A stretch of DNA of 64,000 nt from Rotaria sordida. Taxonomy: Eukaryota > Rotifera > Eurotatoria > Philodinida > Philodinidae. The position numbers were made by a program, and so were the translations under genes. Within the stretch, counting starts at the first letter, position 1, and every line of letters begins with the position of its first letter. This document shows, piece by piece, positions 21,824 to 34,619 of the stretch. The stretch lies in contig CAJNOL010000905.1 of NCBI GenBank assembly GCA_905250125.1, forward strand, positions 31,017 to 95,016, written 5' to 3'. The notes below the pieces were generated by a model. That model was not told the origin of the DNA. It searched no databases and saw only the letters and a list, made by a program, of their open reading frames with translations.

Positions 21824-24387
21824 TTATGAACTAGATTGTGGATAACCGTTGATACTGAGCTGAGTTGTATCGAAGTCTGTTGAAACAAGCCATGCAAGAT
21901 AGAGCATGTCATTGTCGATTAATATTGGGCACTGTGCAAGAATTGATGATTTCAATGGAACATCAACATTGATGCGTGTCAATACCGTTCCAGTATCAGC
22001 ACGAATTCGAGCAATGAATAGATTTGATAAACGTTCTTGTTGATCAGTAGATGAAGACGAAACGAGAGTATAGATTATTTTTGTTTCAGTATTCAATGTT
22101 AAACAATTTGAAACGAGATTGAATCGATCAATTTCTTCGTCGGAAGTGATCCTCGCTTGCCATTGAAGTTTTCCATTGATATTAATTGCATTTAGATATG
22201 GAAGAACACCAATATAAGTAACGCCTGTGTGATCATCAATAACTGGCTGAGTACATCGAGTTGAATTTGTTCGAGAATCTGTCCACTGCCAAATTAAATT
22301 AAATCCTACTGATGGTAGAACATTCCAAGCAGAAACAACAAGAGTTTTCGTTGTCTCAGTGACGTTTAACCACGGTCGTACGATGAAAGCTTGGAATCGA
22401 TCGAAAGCATAATGTCGACTTCCACCAGAATTCATATTTTCATCGAGTAATTTCTTATCTCGTCCATCTACTTTTCGAAAATGATCATCATTTCCAATCC
22501 AATAAATTCCAGTACCATCACTATTGTAATCTGAATCGTTGGCTGCTCCGATCGACTGACGATCAATCCAAACCAATTCTAAACTAGTTGTATTGATTAC
22601 GGTTGGCGATTGATCACCAATCGTTGTAAACAAATATATAGCTACATCATTGATAGCTAATGGATTATTAAATTTAGAATAGAGTAATGCATTTTCCACA
22701 CATTCTTGTAGTGGATTAGCAGTTTGAATCATCGATAGACGACATACTTTAGCTGAATATGAACTATCGTTCGCCCAGGATGAGATGAAAAAGACTTGAC
22801 CATTATTAGTTGAAACGATATTTGATACAGCCTTATTGATCATTTGTGCAATAGGATCCAAATATAATTTCCATCGAATAGTACCATTTGATGTCACAGA
22901 AAGGAGATAATTAGCTGAACAAAGAAAACGAATTTTGATACAAAAATCTTGTTATAGCAACCACTGATGACCCAAAATGCGAAACTCAAAGACGAATATG
23001 ATACGAATTATGAGGAATCAAAAGACCTAATTCAGTTCAAGACATGATCTTAACTTCATGTGCTTACATAGTAGATAAAATAATTTTTATCTATATTTGT
23101 AAGAGAGTAGCAACTTCCGCTACAAACTGATCCTCAATTTTTCATACCGATTTCTACTGAAAATAATGATAGATATCATCGTCTCCGAGAACGCTGCTCT
23201 TTTCCTAAATCTAACTACTAACAAATATTGAAATATATAGCACGAAACGTGAAGGTAAGCAGTTGTATTTACAAAAATTCTGATCACCGATGAAAACATG
23301 AAAATGTGGATTCTTAAACTACATCCTGTTTGCTTAGCAAACAAACTCTTTCCACTCACACACACACTTTCGTCTATTTTTTCTCCTNNNNNNNNNNNNN
23401 NNNNNNNNNNNNNNNNNNNNNNNNNNNNNNNNNNNNNNNNNNNNNNNNNNNNNNNNNNNNNNNNNNNNNNNNNNNNNNNNNNNNNNNTCTTGAAGAGTAT
23501 ATGTTGCTGAGGTGAACCTTTCAAGAGTTTATGAAAAATTTTTTGAAGTACAAGGGTTGATTATTCTGCGGATTTTTTTTACAGTGTAGGTGAATCTTGA
23601 AGATTGAGAATGAATAAGTCTATTATCAGATACGCGGAAAAATTTTCTTTAAAACATGAATCAGTTTCTAGATCGAAGTTCGACTTGGGCTCTTGCTGAA
23701 CTGTGATGAAACAAAGTCATCTAAAAGATTACAATTCTCAACCGAAAAACTAAGTTCTGAGTCGAATAGTTATGGAGGGTTTTCCATAAAAGATGTTTTC
23801 GTGCATAAAAATACCCATAACTCTACGAATCCTAAACTTATTTGATCAAATGGCTATTGTATCAAGTGGAAAAACATCGTTTCAACGCATCTTATCAACC
23901 GGAATGCAAATCCGGCATTGATCGAAAGACTAATTCAAGTTTTAAAGGAAACGTTTTCTCTTATCCAAGATTGGGCGTAATCTCTGTCTGAACACTGCTA
24001 TACACATATATTTGAGTATTTTTAACAAAATCATTTGGTTAAGATGGATGATAATCTTGCTCGAATTCGAATGAAACTCTTCATAATTTAGTATGTATGC
24101 AGTGAATGCTAACCTGCATGAGTTCGATTATCACTCAGAAATAGATAAAGATCACCAGTAGTTGCAGTTCCTATTCCTTGTATTGTTGTATTGTACAGAA
24201 TTTGTTGCCATGGTTTTCCACTATAATTTGTCGGTATTGATGGTATCATGCGACGCGTATTACAAGCATTCCCCATACTATTGTACCAAACTTTTTCGTA
24301 ATCGTTTACAGTTGCGTTGGTACATTCAATCGAAAACAAGATGAGGAAAACGATGAGAATTTTGAATGAAACCATTCGCTCTCTCAT
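21824..24387 (-). CDS. Secreted PQQ/beta-propeller-like repeat protein
   Basis: Two exons on the minus strand, 24387-24114 and 22914-21824, phase 1, with a 1199-bp intron that contains the 100-N gap; 454 aa. The second Met (24375) is an alternative start. Residues ~5-25 (MVSFKILIVFLILFSIEC) form a signal peptide. The rest is Asn/Ser/Thr-rich with many potential N-glycosylation sites and recurring blade-like phrases: LLSVTSNGTIRWKL, TGIYWIGND, FNLIWQWTD, TGVTYIGVLPYLNAINING and KLQWQARI. The pattern 'display value, then W-based strand' is that of PQQ-like quinoprotein-type propellers. No catalytic motif is visible; enzyme activity is not claimed. An extracellular role is inferred from the signal peptide. 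The exon junction restores the blade phrase across the intron, which supports the splice. Confidence 0.7.
23388..23487. other. Assembly gap of exactly 100 N
   Basis: One hundred undetermined bases. The round number suggests a scaffold gap of unknown true size. It lies in the intron of the PQQ-like gene; the preceding sequence is a CACACA run that could have stopped assembly. Confidence 0.99.
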
Positions 24388-25260
24388 TGTGTTGATTGAA
24401 AAGACTGAGAATAAAATGTGTAATCGTGATGTTTCTTTTTATCTTACCGCCACCTTGCTTGGTAAGCGCAACTTTTGTCTTATCATGACCTTGTCGGAGT
24501 TTTTTTTGCACAATCCTTATCATACACTGATGATATTCGTTTGTCATTGAAGGTCTGTAAAAAAAAGGTAAAATAAACAAGAACAATGCGGGATCTTAAG
24601 TTATGCTCTAAAACAATTGATACAAGGATCTTCTAAATTTCATTTTTGGAACTCTATCTCAAAAAGTAGAATAGGATATAGAAAAGAAAGGCAATCTTCT
24701 ATAATTCATTTCTACGACTTAGATCAACAATAGACGAGAGCATTTCTAGCGGAATGAACGAGATGAGTATTAAAATCCCGATGTGACTAAAACAATGTTT
24801 AGTCCATTCCGAAACTTTTGGTAGATGATTTGATTGTTTGGCGCTGTGCAATAAACTGATGGAAAAACAAGAGCATTGGTGTATTTTGAAGCAAAGGGAA
24901 ACACCAATCACAAATATTCATTATTATAAAACACATACCAACGTCTCTTCTATAGCTAGAATGAAATACGAAACGAATCGAGAATTCTCTTAATCGAATT
25001 TTGTCCGTCTCTAAACTTGAAACTGAACATAATCAGATAGCGACGCAAATTATTCCATCAGTCAAATCACTAAAAACATTAGACAGCAATTAGAGATGTG
25101 TCACGTGAGGCTCATACGGGTTCATGGGAATGAAATAAAACGATAAGAGAACTTTCGATAAAAGACCTGGTCATATATGTTTGTTTTTCATTTTAGATAT
25201 TTAATATTATTATTACATTTTCATTTACTATCTAGTCGTATTCATTATCATGAAATATAT
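24388..25260. other. Intergenic, presumed promoter of the PQQ-like gene
   Basis: No gene supported. Sequence immediately upstream of 24387 (minus strand) must hold the promoter, but no specific element is recognisable. Confidence 0.4.
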
Positions 25261-25270
25261 TATACATACA

Positions 25271-26735
25271 GGATGCCGAAATTTACTTATTCAACGAACA
25301 AAAATTATAATCAACATTCATCATCACGTTATTCGAATGAATCATCGTATGTTTCATCGTTGGAAATATAAGATCAATTAACTGATAGCTATCAACCCAA
25401 GAAATTTTTGGAAAATAACAAATATAAAAAAACTTTATCATGAAGATAAATGTGATTTATTTGAAATATTATCTTCTAATTATAGATATTATTTTATTCA
25501 TCGTGAAACTTCAATTGATATTCTTAATGAATTAATTAATTATGCTATAGTAACAACACATTATACATTAGATACAGAAGATCAATTACAATCTCGACGT
25601 AAACTATCAAAAGGTACACGGATCCAAATCCAATTTGTATGTGAAAATCATCCGTCGATCATTATACTCATTGAAACATTATATTTACCTGATGAAAGTT
25701 CACCCATATTTGAGAAAATTAAAAAACTTTGTCGAACCATTTTCTCCAACAAACATCGTATATTTGCATGGGGCGATGTTGAACAACAATTATCAAAATT
25801 TTACCAATATAATTTATTTAATGAAGATGATATTTAACAAATTAAACCAAAACACATACAAGACAAGTTTAAAGAATGGTATCATGAAAATCATTCATCA
25901 TCACCCTATGTACGGATCAAAGCCAATGAACTATATTCATTAGAAATGGCTATTTATTTAACATTTAATCAATGGATCGACAAAAGAATGATCCTTGCTA
26001 ATTGGGGATGTGGAATTGATTTAACATTACATACAATTTCAATTCCGAGACAATTTATTCATATAAAAAATAAAATTATTGAAGATCATGTGGAAATTTA
26101 TGCATCACCTAAGATTTTAACATTAAATGATGATAATACGCATGGTGAACCAATGGGAAATATATTAACAGGAGTCCATGGGCAAGATGAACCCTATGAA
26201 ATGGTAAGTGATGATGATTTAGATTATTTTTCACTTCCAGAAATAAAGTACATTTACCTCATAAACTACGTCATTCAAATGAACATGAAACATATCAAGA
26301 ACAATTATTCGATTATAATGATGATGAAGGGATTCATGCTCGAGATGAACCCTCAAATGAAACTGAAATTATCTTCGACGATGACATAAAACAAAATACA
26401 ACAGTAAATCAACGTCAGCAAAATTAACAGCATCAATATTACAAATTATTAACAAGAAATCATAGAAAAAACCAAGCAAATGGATATCAGTATGAAGTAA
26501 TTCGACCCGTTTATTATAAATTTAGCATTAGAAATATGTAAAAAAAACCTTAATATTTATGAATATTTCATATTTGAATATCAACGTCGTTGGAAGGATA
26601 TTATTTTTGAGCGTCAAAAACGAACAAATACGAAAAGAAGCCGACGAAATGTTACATAGTGGCTTATTCACCAAGCAACATTACTATCGTATTCGAAAAA
26701 AACTACGCCTTGATGAACAAACAAATAAATAAAAA
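25271..26735 (+). pseudogene. Decayed 3'-5' exonuclease-like (DEDD/RNase H-fold) gene, bdelloid-type family
   Basis: Starts MPKFTYSTNKNYNQ at about 25271, then a stop, then in shifting frames RETSIDILNELINYA, TTHYTLDTEDQLQSRRK, IQIQFVCENHPSIIILIETL, HRIFAWGDVEQQLSKFYQ, a TAA, DKFKEWYHENHSSSPYVRI, LEMAIYLTFNQWIDKRM and LANWGCGIDLTLHT. The T-x-D-T-E block and the W-G-C-G-I-D-L block fit an exonuclease-like fold (first acidic motif, later helix). The last part (EADEMLHSGLFTKQHYYRI) is readable to 26731. The C-terminal acidic motif was not found intact. At least three lesions (stops and frame shifts) make it non-functional. Family recognition is from memory of bdelloid proteins of this layout. 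Confidence 0.6.
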
Positions 26736-26739
26736 GAAT

Positions 26740-29700
26740 GATTTTTGTAGGATAATATTTTTTTTCTGCTAAAACATCTATTAGTTTTTTCTTTCTCTTT
26801 CGTTCTATGTCTTTGTTATTTGTTGTCATGCTTAGTTTATATATACTTCATTGTTATTGTTGTTAATCTTTTCTCTCTTCTTTATAGATATGTGTGCGGA
26901 CACACCTTTCAACAGGGGGTTGGCTGTTACGGGCTATACCCTCACATACACAATCATCTTTTTCTTTTCCTTGGTTTCTTTCTTTTTCTTTCATTTCGTC
27001 GTCCACCGCTATATACATATATACATGTTTTCCTGGACAGAAAATATATATAAATATATGCGTGTGCGTAGTTTTAGTCAGTTGAGGCGAGGTACGTTCC
27101 CCCTTTCAGTTCTTTTCTCTCTATATACGTTTTCTTGTTGATTTTTGAACATCAAATAAAGATTTTGAAGGTTACGTATCATATATACATATACACATAA
27201 ATATATATATATATATATATAAGAATAATATACCCTAATACCTGTTTTGTTACATTAAAGAGATAAAAACTTATTTTTCTCGAGCTATATAGTGATAATA
27301 TTGAAATTTAACTTTTCTGCCATGTAAGAAATTAAATGGTAGAAAAGTTAAATTAGGTTTCGAAGATCTTTTTTTTCCAGTATGTAACTGAGTGTCTCCT
27401 CTTTCAAATAAATCCTAAAAAAGAACCATTTTAGTTGGCAAAACTAGTATTAATTCAATATTTTTATATTGAGAGAGGAGTGGGATGCTACAATTATGAA
27501 ACAGCAGAAATTCGAAAGTTTTTGAATTTGTTCATTAACACTAATTGATCAAATTCAATCAATATCGTAGATGATAGACTGCTGCTGTGTATCCATAGAT
27601 ATGACATTAGATCGAGAATGAAATCTTTGTTGTTTGCAAAATTTGTTGAGGAAGCTGTAATTTTCGGACTCCGTGTATGTATTTTTGTACAATTCGTATT
27701 ATTCTTGTTTTTGTTCAATTAATGAAAAACGCTTTCCTGGCTCAAATGAACAAAACGCATTATTTTCTTCATTTTTGTCGCATATAATCTTTTGAGTTTT
27801 ATTTATATTATCTCTCGTTTTGTTTTTATCTTCATAGATTGCCATAGTCGATGCTTTTTATCAACCATTATTATCCATGACATTAAAAAACATCAACATA
27901 AAATACTTTAAATAATATTGAAACAGAGTTAGAGTAATTCATATAACGATTTATTAAATATAACTTGTATTTGTATGCTTTTAGGGTTTTTCATTCCTTT
28001 TGAATGTGATTTTAAAAAAAAAATTCTTGTTTTCTTTTTGCTTTGTTTGCTCACTATGTCAATGTTCTATCAAACTAATGAAACAAAAATAGTATATATC
28101 TTAGTTTTAATGTTTAAAAAATATTGACTCACGTATCGATGATTAATAGAACAATTTATTGAATGATGATAGAAAAATATTCTTATGGATTGCACATATT
28201 TTGGCCATTTGTCTTATGAAAACAATACAATGTAGAAAGACAAAAATAAAACCTGAATGATATTAGAGTGGATCATTAATCTTTTTTTTTTATATTCTTT
28301 CTTTGACAAATAAATAACGTGTTAGGGTTGATTACTATTTTATTATATAACTCGAGCAAAACTAGAATTTGTTTATTATTTGATGTTAAAATCAAAATTT
28401 ATATATTTCAATTTGATATATTATAAATTATGTTCTGTCATAATTATCATTAGGAATAAAAACAATTCATTCTCTTAGAAAATAATAGTTATTATGCAAT
28501 GAGATGTATATCATTCGTCTTAATAATCTAAGCCAATGAAGGTATAATCAGTTGAAAAAAGAGACTTGAATATTTTGGAATGTCTCAACTAATAATTCTA
28601 ATCATTGAAAGCAAGTTTAGTCCATCAAATAAAGTTTTCTATAATCAATAATAAGACAAAATAATCATATTTTTATTTTTTTAATTTGATACTTTTTTTT
28701 ATAATCTTAAATATTGGATCGTCATTGAATATTTAACTAACTTTTGCTTATCGTTTTTTGCTCATTTTTATATGAAAAAAAAAGTTTGACTTTTTAATTT
28801 TATCGTGGCATGAATGAATAAAATCTTTAGTTTATTTTTGCTTGTTGCTTATTCATATAGAAAACAATACGATTGGCTTCATTTCTATGTCATTTTATAA
28901 CGGACAAGGAACTAATAAATATTACTATTACATACAAGGTGTTATTCATTAAGGAAGTTCAATGAAAGAGAGTAGAGAAGAAGTTAAACATTTCTGGACA
29001 TCCAGACACTTACTATGAATATTTTCCTGTGTTTTTTTCATACAATTTTTCGCAAAATTTTGAAGAGCAATCTTAGATAGAAAATGAACTGAACCAATCA
29101 GTTGAATATGAATATCATGTTAAAATAATTGAAGATTATGCTACATAGGCAAGCTGGTGATTTTCTGGAGTAGTAATATGAACATTGTTAAATTTTCGAG
29201 TGTCATTGATATTGAACTTCAGTTTTTATTTTTACAATTTTCTGTTCATTAAACTATAATGCATTTACAAAAACAAAAACTGTGCAATAGGTTAAATTTT
29301 TTTGTTTATCAAATGTGTGTTTTGTCTTTGGGTGTGAGGGACACTCGATGAAATTTGATAGAGAAAGAGAAGTACAGTGTGCATTTTTTGCATGGCGAGT
29401 GGACATGTAACTTTCTTGCTTTTGTGTTATATATCATTCGACGTAGTTTGATACGCTGATTCCATATATACTGTTGTTAATCGGTTGAGTATTTTTCCAA
29501 AGCCAGAAAAACTGAAAACTCTAGGTTTGCTGTAAACCCACCATGCAGTCCAAGAATGTTTCCGCTAATAGAGATTAGAGACAGTAGATAGACAAACATT
29601 CTAGCAAAGTTTGGAGGTTAGATGTGGATGGATTTCTCATTTTAAGAGATTAGCTGTTCGGACGATACTCTAGAAACAAGTATTATCTTTCTTCTCAGAA

Positions 29701-29850
29701 GTTAAATGTGCAAATTAAAAAATGTTTTACTATTGTATAGACCTCGGCTTGGAAATTCAGAAAATATAGTTGTTAGTTTCTTTGTGGGTTGTAACAAAGT
29801 TATTTATATCATTAGACAGACTATATTTCGATGTATATTTCCCTATATTT
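26740..29850. other. Gene-poor AT-rich stretch; one small hairpin
   Basis: No coding region is supported. 26890-27160 is pyrimidine-rich. A TA dinucleotide run lies at about 27200-27220. A 19-bp inverted repeat with one mismatch lies at 27305-27323/27336-27354. The rest shows nothing recognisable. Confidence 0.45.
27305..27354. other. Short hairpin: 19-bp stem, 12-nt loop
   Basis: AATTTAACTTTTCTGCCAT is repeated inverted 12 nt later with a single mismatch. The stem is AT-rich. It could be a tiny fold-back remnant; it is shorter than a typical microRNA precursor, so no RNA gene is claimed. Confidence 0.5.
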
Positions 29851-30353
29851 AAATCTTGAAAAAGTGCGATTTTCACTTTTACCCAAATGTCCGTTTAGAT
29901 TCACATTGTGAGGAGGGCAGATCAAAGTATGCGATTGGTACCTGGACGTCCGTAATGGATGACCCTTATCTGCAGGAGGTATTTAATATTAGCGAAAAAT
30001 CTCTCCCTTACAGATTTCATCTAATTGAAAATAGTAGGATAACATGATGTTTTTTAAAGAAGAATTATTTATATAAAAAAAATACTATGTTACCCACACA
30101 AACATTAGACACGCATAAAAATAGGATATTATCGATGTATATTTGCACTGGGAGTGAATATTTGCGTCAATGGTAACTTATTATATGATGAATATATGAT
30201 ATTCAAATAAAAAACATTGTGTGTGTGTGTGTATATTTAGTCACATTTGTTCTGTTTCTTTTTATGTATGGATAATTAAACAAAAGAGAGTGGTCTATAT
30301 AATAATACGTGTAATTATCGAATGCTTTACGCAGTTTTATTTTATAACTTCTC

Positions 30354-30716
30354 ATGAAACGGCCCAAATTGCCTAGCAATCCTATAGAATTATTCGTAAC
30401 GACAATCTGTAAAACTATTCGAAAACATATTTGTGATGTTTGGTCAAAATTAATAGGAAAAAAAAAAGATCAGCAAGGACCATTTGATAACTCAATACCA
30501 AGACTATCCAAGAGATCTTCTGAAAAACATCAACAAACATCAATGGAGACAACTCTACGAACAAACAATTCTATACAACGAAAAAATTCCAAGACCTACG
30601 GAAATGTCAAAGAAATAAATAACAATGAACGTTGTGAAAAGAGAAAAAACTCGCTTTTCTCGCTTCGTAAATCGTCGTCTTCCTCACTTCGTAAATCGTC
30701 GTTTTCGAAAAAGTAA
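30354..30716 (+). CDS. Small basic protein of unknown function (120 aa)
   Basis: An ATG-initiated 120-codon frame, lysine- and serine-rich. The N-terminal half (PIELFVTTICKTIRKHICD, VWSKLIGKKK) could form an amphipathic helix. The C-terminus carries a near-duplicate SLRKSSSSSLRKSSFSKK, the kind of R-x-x-S context phosphorylated by basophilic kinases. An AATAAA lies about 50 bp after the stop. No domain is recognised and no homologue comes to mind. It may be the last exon of a gene whose other exons I cannot see, or a chance frame; composition unlike its AT-only surroundings favours coding. Confidence 0.4.
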   Translation: MKRPKLPSNPIELFVTTICKTIRKHICDVWSKLIGKKKDQQGPFDNSIPRLSKRSSEKHQQTSMETTLRTNNSIQRKNSKTYGNVKEINNNERCEKRKNSLFSLRKSSSSSLRKSSFSKK

Positions 30717-30719
30717 ACT

Positions 30720-32927
30720 TCTTTTTTTTCCTATATTCAAAACTGTTATATTTTTATATCATATTATAAGAATAAAATAAACACTATTATCATATTTGAA
30801 ATATATTTCTATATATCAAAATTTTAAATAAACTCAACAGTAATATAATAACATAAAAATTCTATAATAATTTTTCATCAATATTTATGCTATTATGATC
30901 AGATGATATCAAACGAAGGAGAACTAAATTCTTTCCTACAATAGAAGATTTTCTTTAACCTTCGAATGCTTTTTATAGGTCGGACTGAACACACTTATGA
31001 CTTATCTATCTTCTCTACTTGTTAGCCTTCTAACAATGTAGAAAGGCTATGTTGACTTTCGTGACTAAATATTATATGAAAAAAAAAAGTCCAAGGACAG
31101 CTTTACATGAAAACAATGCAATCATGATATTGATTCTTTTCGTTGTAGAACACAAAAAAACAAATAAACAAAAAAGAAATCATTTTATATTTTAATAGGA
31201 TTGGATTAATATATGAAAATATGTGAGAATATTTAGTCGCTTGTGTTGTAATCAAATCTCTAATTCTAGTTTCATCAATAATATTTTAAATTCGTACTGT
31301 GATCATAATCTCTTAGAAGAATATCTTTTTTAAACTGCGAATGTTTTCATACATTAGGAGTCATAAGGACGTTTCTGTACGTCAAAAAATTATAATAAAC
31401 AGCTATGATTCATCGATGTTTAATGTAAATCAAGTTTTCCTTATTCATTTACATGTAAATTCGACTAGACTCACAAAACATCGTTTGAGTGGCAAAATGA
31501 GAATAGTACTCGAGGGTTAATTAATTAATATCTTGCGAAATTCGAACTTAAACTATAGTATATTTATATGAAAGTATCCTTTTTTTTTCAAGGTTTTGAA
31601 CTAAAAAAAAATCTTAAACGACTAAAATTAAAATTATTTCTGGTCTTCTGAAACTCTCAGCTTTTTCTTTGAAAAAAAAACAGCCTTTTAATATAAAATA
31701 ATAAAAATAAACGAGACATAATAGAAGACCCGGAATCTTGTATAACAACGACGAGTTTTAATATGAATGTATATATATTCAGCTACATTTTTATTGTTGT
31801 CTTATGCATTATTCTTTGCTATTTTGTCTCATCCTAATGCTAATATCATTATCTCGTGTAAAAAGCACTTTCTTTGAAACACATTGTGTTATTATCAAAC
31901 CGTAGTCAATGTATTACATAAGTAATCAAGTCGAATATCATTGAAATCTTATCTTTTCTGATTGTTAGAAGAGATCGAAGGAATATTTAAAACATTTTTT
32001 CGATGAATATGTCTTCTGTCACGATATCGCGATAGAAATTCAATAAATTTATAGAAAAAAAAAATGTTTATATGATATGAATAGATTATGAAAATCATTC
32101 ACATTAATGTCACAACGGACTATTAAAGTAAACACGAATATTATTAAATGAAGAACAATCACATGTATTTATTGTAGTTCTCGAAAACTAACTCGAAGAT
32201 CATATTTCTTTTTTCATTCTATTTATTTTAAAGTCTTTTTTTTTACTTCGAGATTATCTTCTATCTTATCTTTTTTATTTGTTTTTCTAGTTAATAAAAA
32301 AAAAATCGTTTATTTTTAAAGATAGTTTTGATGAAGAATATCATCATTTCTGATAATTTTAATCTGAGATTCATGCGTGTTATTATTTCCATGTAATTTA
32401 GCTGAACAATATTGTTGCTCATATCTATAAATAATTACAACTATAAGATGTATTGTTAAGCTGTCTAAACATAAGTCAAATAGGGTTTTTTTTATTAAGA
32501 TTTAATTTGAATAAAGAGTCTAATAATAGAATAATAAAATGTAATGAAAGTTTTTTTGTTTTTGTTTCTAGTTCTCTATACATGTGATGCGTATGAGTGG
32601 TATAGTAAATGATGGAACAGAAAGATATAATGACTTTTACAGCATGATATTAAGATAGCAATAAACGCTGTGATAGTCAATCGTTGATGATATTGTATAC
32701 GACTTTTTTATATTAGTCATCATATTCCCCCGGGTTAGTGTTCTAATGAGAATATTCAGCACGATCTTGGTGAATTATTAATGTTGTCCAACACCTTATA
32801 CTTGTCGGATCTGATATTCGACACCTTTTAGCAAAGTCCTATCGAATTACTCAGATTTATATAGAAAGTCATCGGATTATCTAGAATATACTACAAGATT
32901 TTACGAGCTCAAAGTCTAAGATTCTTT
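30720..32927. other. Intergenic AT-rich DNA, nothing recognised
   Basis: Long A and T runs throughout; no open frame of substance. A 9-10-bp stem (AGCCTTCTA / TAGAAAGGCT) lies at about 31023-31050. Confidence 0.45.
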
Positions 32928-32935
32928 GTCTTGTG

Positions 32936-33426
32936 GAGCAGTCATCCTATTCCGCCCCCGCAATCAGTTCTATCCGATTCCGGAATTGTATCCGATTCCG
33001 AAATTATATCCGATTTCGGAACTGCATCCGATTCCCGAATTCCGTCTCATCCTCACCCTCAGCTTATGTTGTGTAGTTAAAGATAAATATATGAAAAAAC
33101 GGGTAATTCCCAAACGGAATTGCGGGAATTGGATCGAAGCGGAATTAGCCGAAACCGCACGGAATTCCTAGCAATACCGTCCGATTCCCAGTAATTCCTA
33201 GCAATTCCGAAATCAGATGTAATTCAGGAATTGAACGGAATTGCTAGGAGTTCCGTGCGATTCCGTCTAATTCCACTTCGATCCAATTCCTGGAATTCCG
33301 TTCAGGAATCGCTCGTTTGTTTCACATATTTATCTTTAACTACACAACACAAGCGGAGGGTGAGAATGAGACAGAATTCCGGAATCGGATGGAACTAATT
33401 CCAGGGGCGGAATAGGAGTTATTCTC
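32936..33426. mobile_element. 491-bp fold-back element with 8-bp target duplication (hAT-like MITE)
   Basis: Flanked on both sides by GTCTTGTG (32928-32935 and 33427-33434), an 8-bp direct repeat as made by hAT transposases. The ends are inverted: GAG then CCTATTCCGCCCC on the left, and the inverted right end GAG then CCTATTCCGCCCC. Arms of ~225 bp contain repeated CGATTCCGGAATT-like words, and both carry GTTGTGTAGTTAAAGATAAA. The element is much richer in GC than its surroundings. The 81-codon frame at 32926-33171 is just this repeat read through. No transposase inside. Confidence 0.85.
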
Positions 33427-33439
33427 GTCTTGTGTAACT

Positions 33440-34618
33440 TTTATAAGTTAATCCTAAAGTTGTAATTTAGAGCATGTAGTTCTACTTGAATAATGACAAG
33501 AATTTCTTTTATCAATTTACTTTAATAGTAATTTTATTGTTCTGAATACGAAAACCCTTTAATATTAAAGGAAAAAAATGTGATTTAAATATTCATATGA
33601 GCAAAGAGAAAAAGTTAATTATTCTCAAGGTTACACATTATGATTTATGTCAGCATGCAAAAGTAAAAATTTGTTCACATTTAAATCAAGCAAAATACTG
33701 AAATTTGAGTTCACAAATATGCATTGATGAATTACGAAGAGTTTAAATAAATTAGTGAATGAAAATAAGATTTTAAAAGCTACAAAGAACTTTTTATGAA
33801 ATATTCATTCATTAGCAACGTTACTCGTAAGAATTTTAGTCGAATTTTAACATATGTGAACTATTGTAGTTTTCATTTGATAATTTCAATTGATCCCACT
33901 TTGGATACTGGTAAATATATGAGAGAGTCTATTAAAGTCACCACACTGAAAAGAAAGGTTTTCTTTGACAAAATAATTTTATTTAGAAAGAAAAAATGTT
34001 CGTACCGTAACGATGTTCCTTTGAAACTAGATGACAATACGGAAATTCATTGTCACTTTTGCATGCTATTTTGTTTTCGAGAGAAAATTTTCTTAAAAAG
34101 TAGAAAAATAAAGTCCTTGTCTATCTATAATGTTTCTTTTTTAGCTTTTTTTTTTTTGATGGTTTGTCTGTGAAAAATAACGCCTTGTGCTGAACAAGAG
34201 AGACTGATTAGATTGATTATAGCATTTTTATTTTTCATTCATTACAACCAAAATAAGTTACAAATTTAAGCGATCCGCTGTATGAAACTCATTAGTTTTA
34301 TATACCATACAAGTCTCTTTCAAGCTAGAATGCTAAAACTTCAAAAATTAAGAAAGTTAGCAGCGGAATCAACTTTTTCTTCTTGACATATCTTCTGGAC
34401 TTGTGATGGTTTATTAATTGCTTGTGATCGATGCATAATTTGATTCCTTATTGAATGATAATATATTTGAACGGCGTCGTCGACCAAAAACATGGTTTTC
34501 GTGCAATCTATTAAATTTTTGACTCGCTTCTACAAATATATTGTACGATGTAGTTAAAAGCTTTCGAAGACTTTGTTGGCTTTCAATAGTGCATGCAGAA
34601 ATGTTTCAAGTGCGATCA
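33440..34618. other. Intergenic, nothing recognised
   Basis: AT-rich. The 125-codon frame at 33796-34173 has runs of Lys, Phe and Ile with no recognisable motif and no neighbour support; not called. Confidence 0.4.
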
Positions 34619-34619
34619 T

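Noticed and set aside
26820..27141. Overlapping hydrophobic frames that could suggest a small membrane protein
   Set aside because: They arise from a pyrimidine-rich tract that gives Phe/Leu/Ser in every frame.
29856..30047. 63-codon mixed-composition frame starting at TTG
   Set aside because: Looks somewhat protein-like, but it has no ATG, no splice partner and no recognised motif.
32926..33171. 81-codon frame with repeated YPIPELYPI-like units
   Set aside because: It is the ATTCCG-rich arm of the fold-back element and begins within the flanking target duplication.
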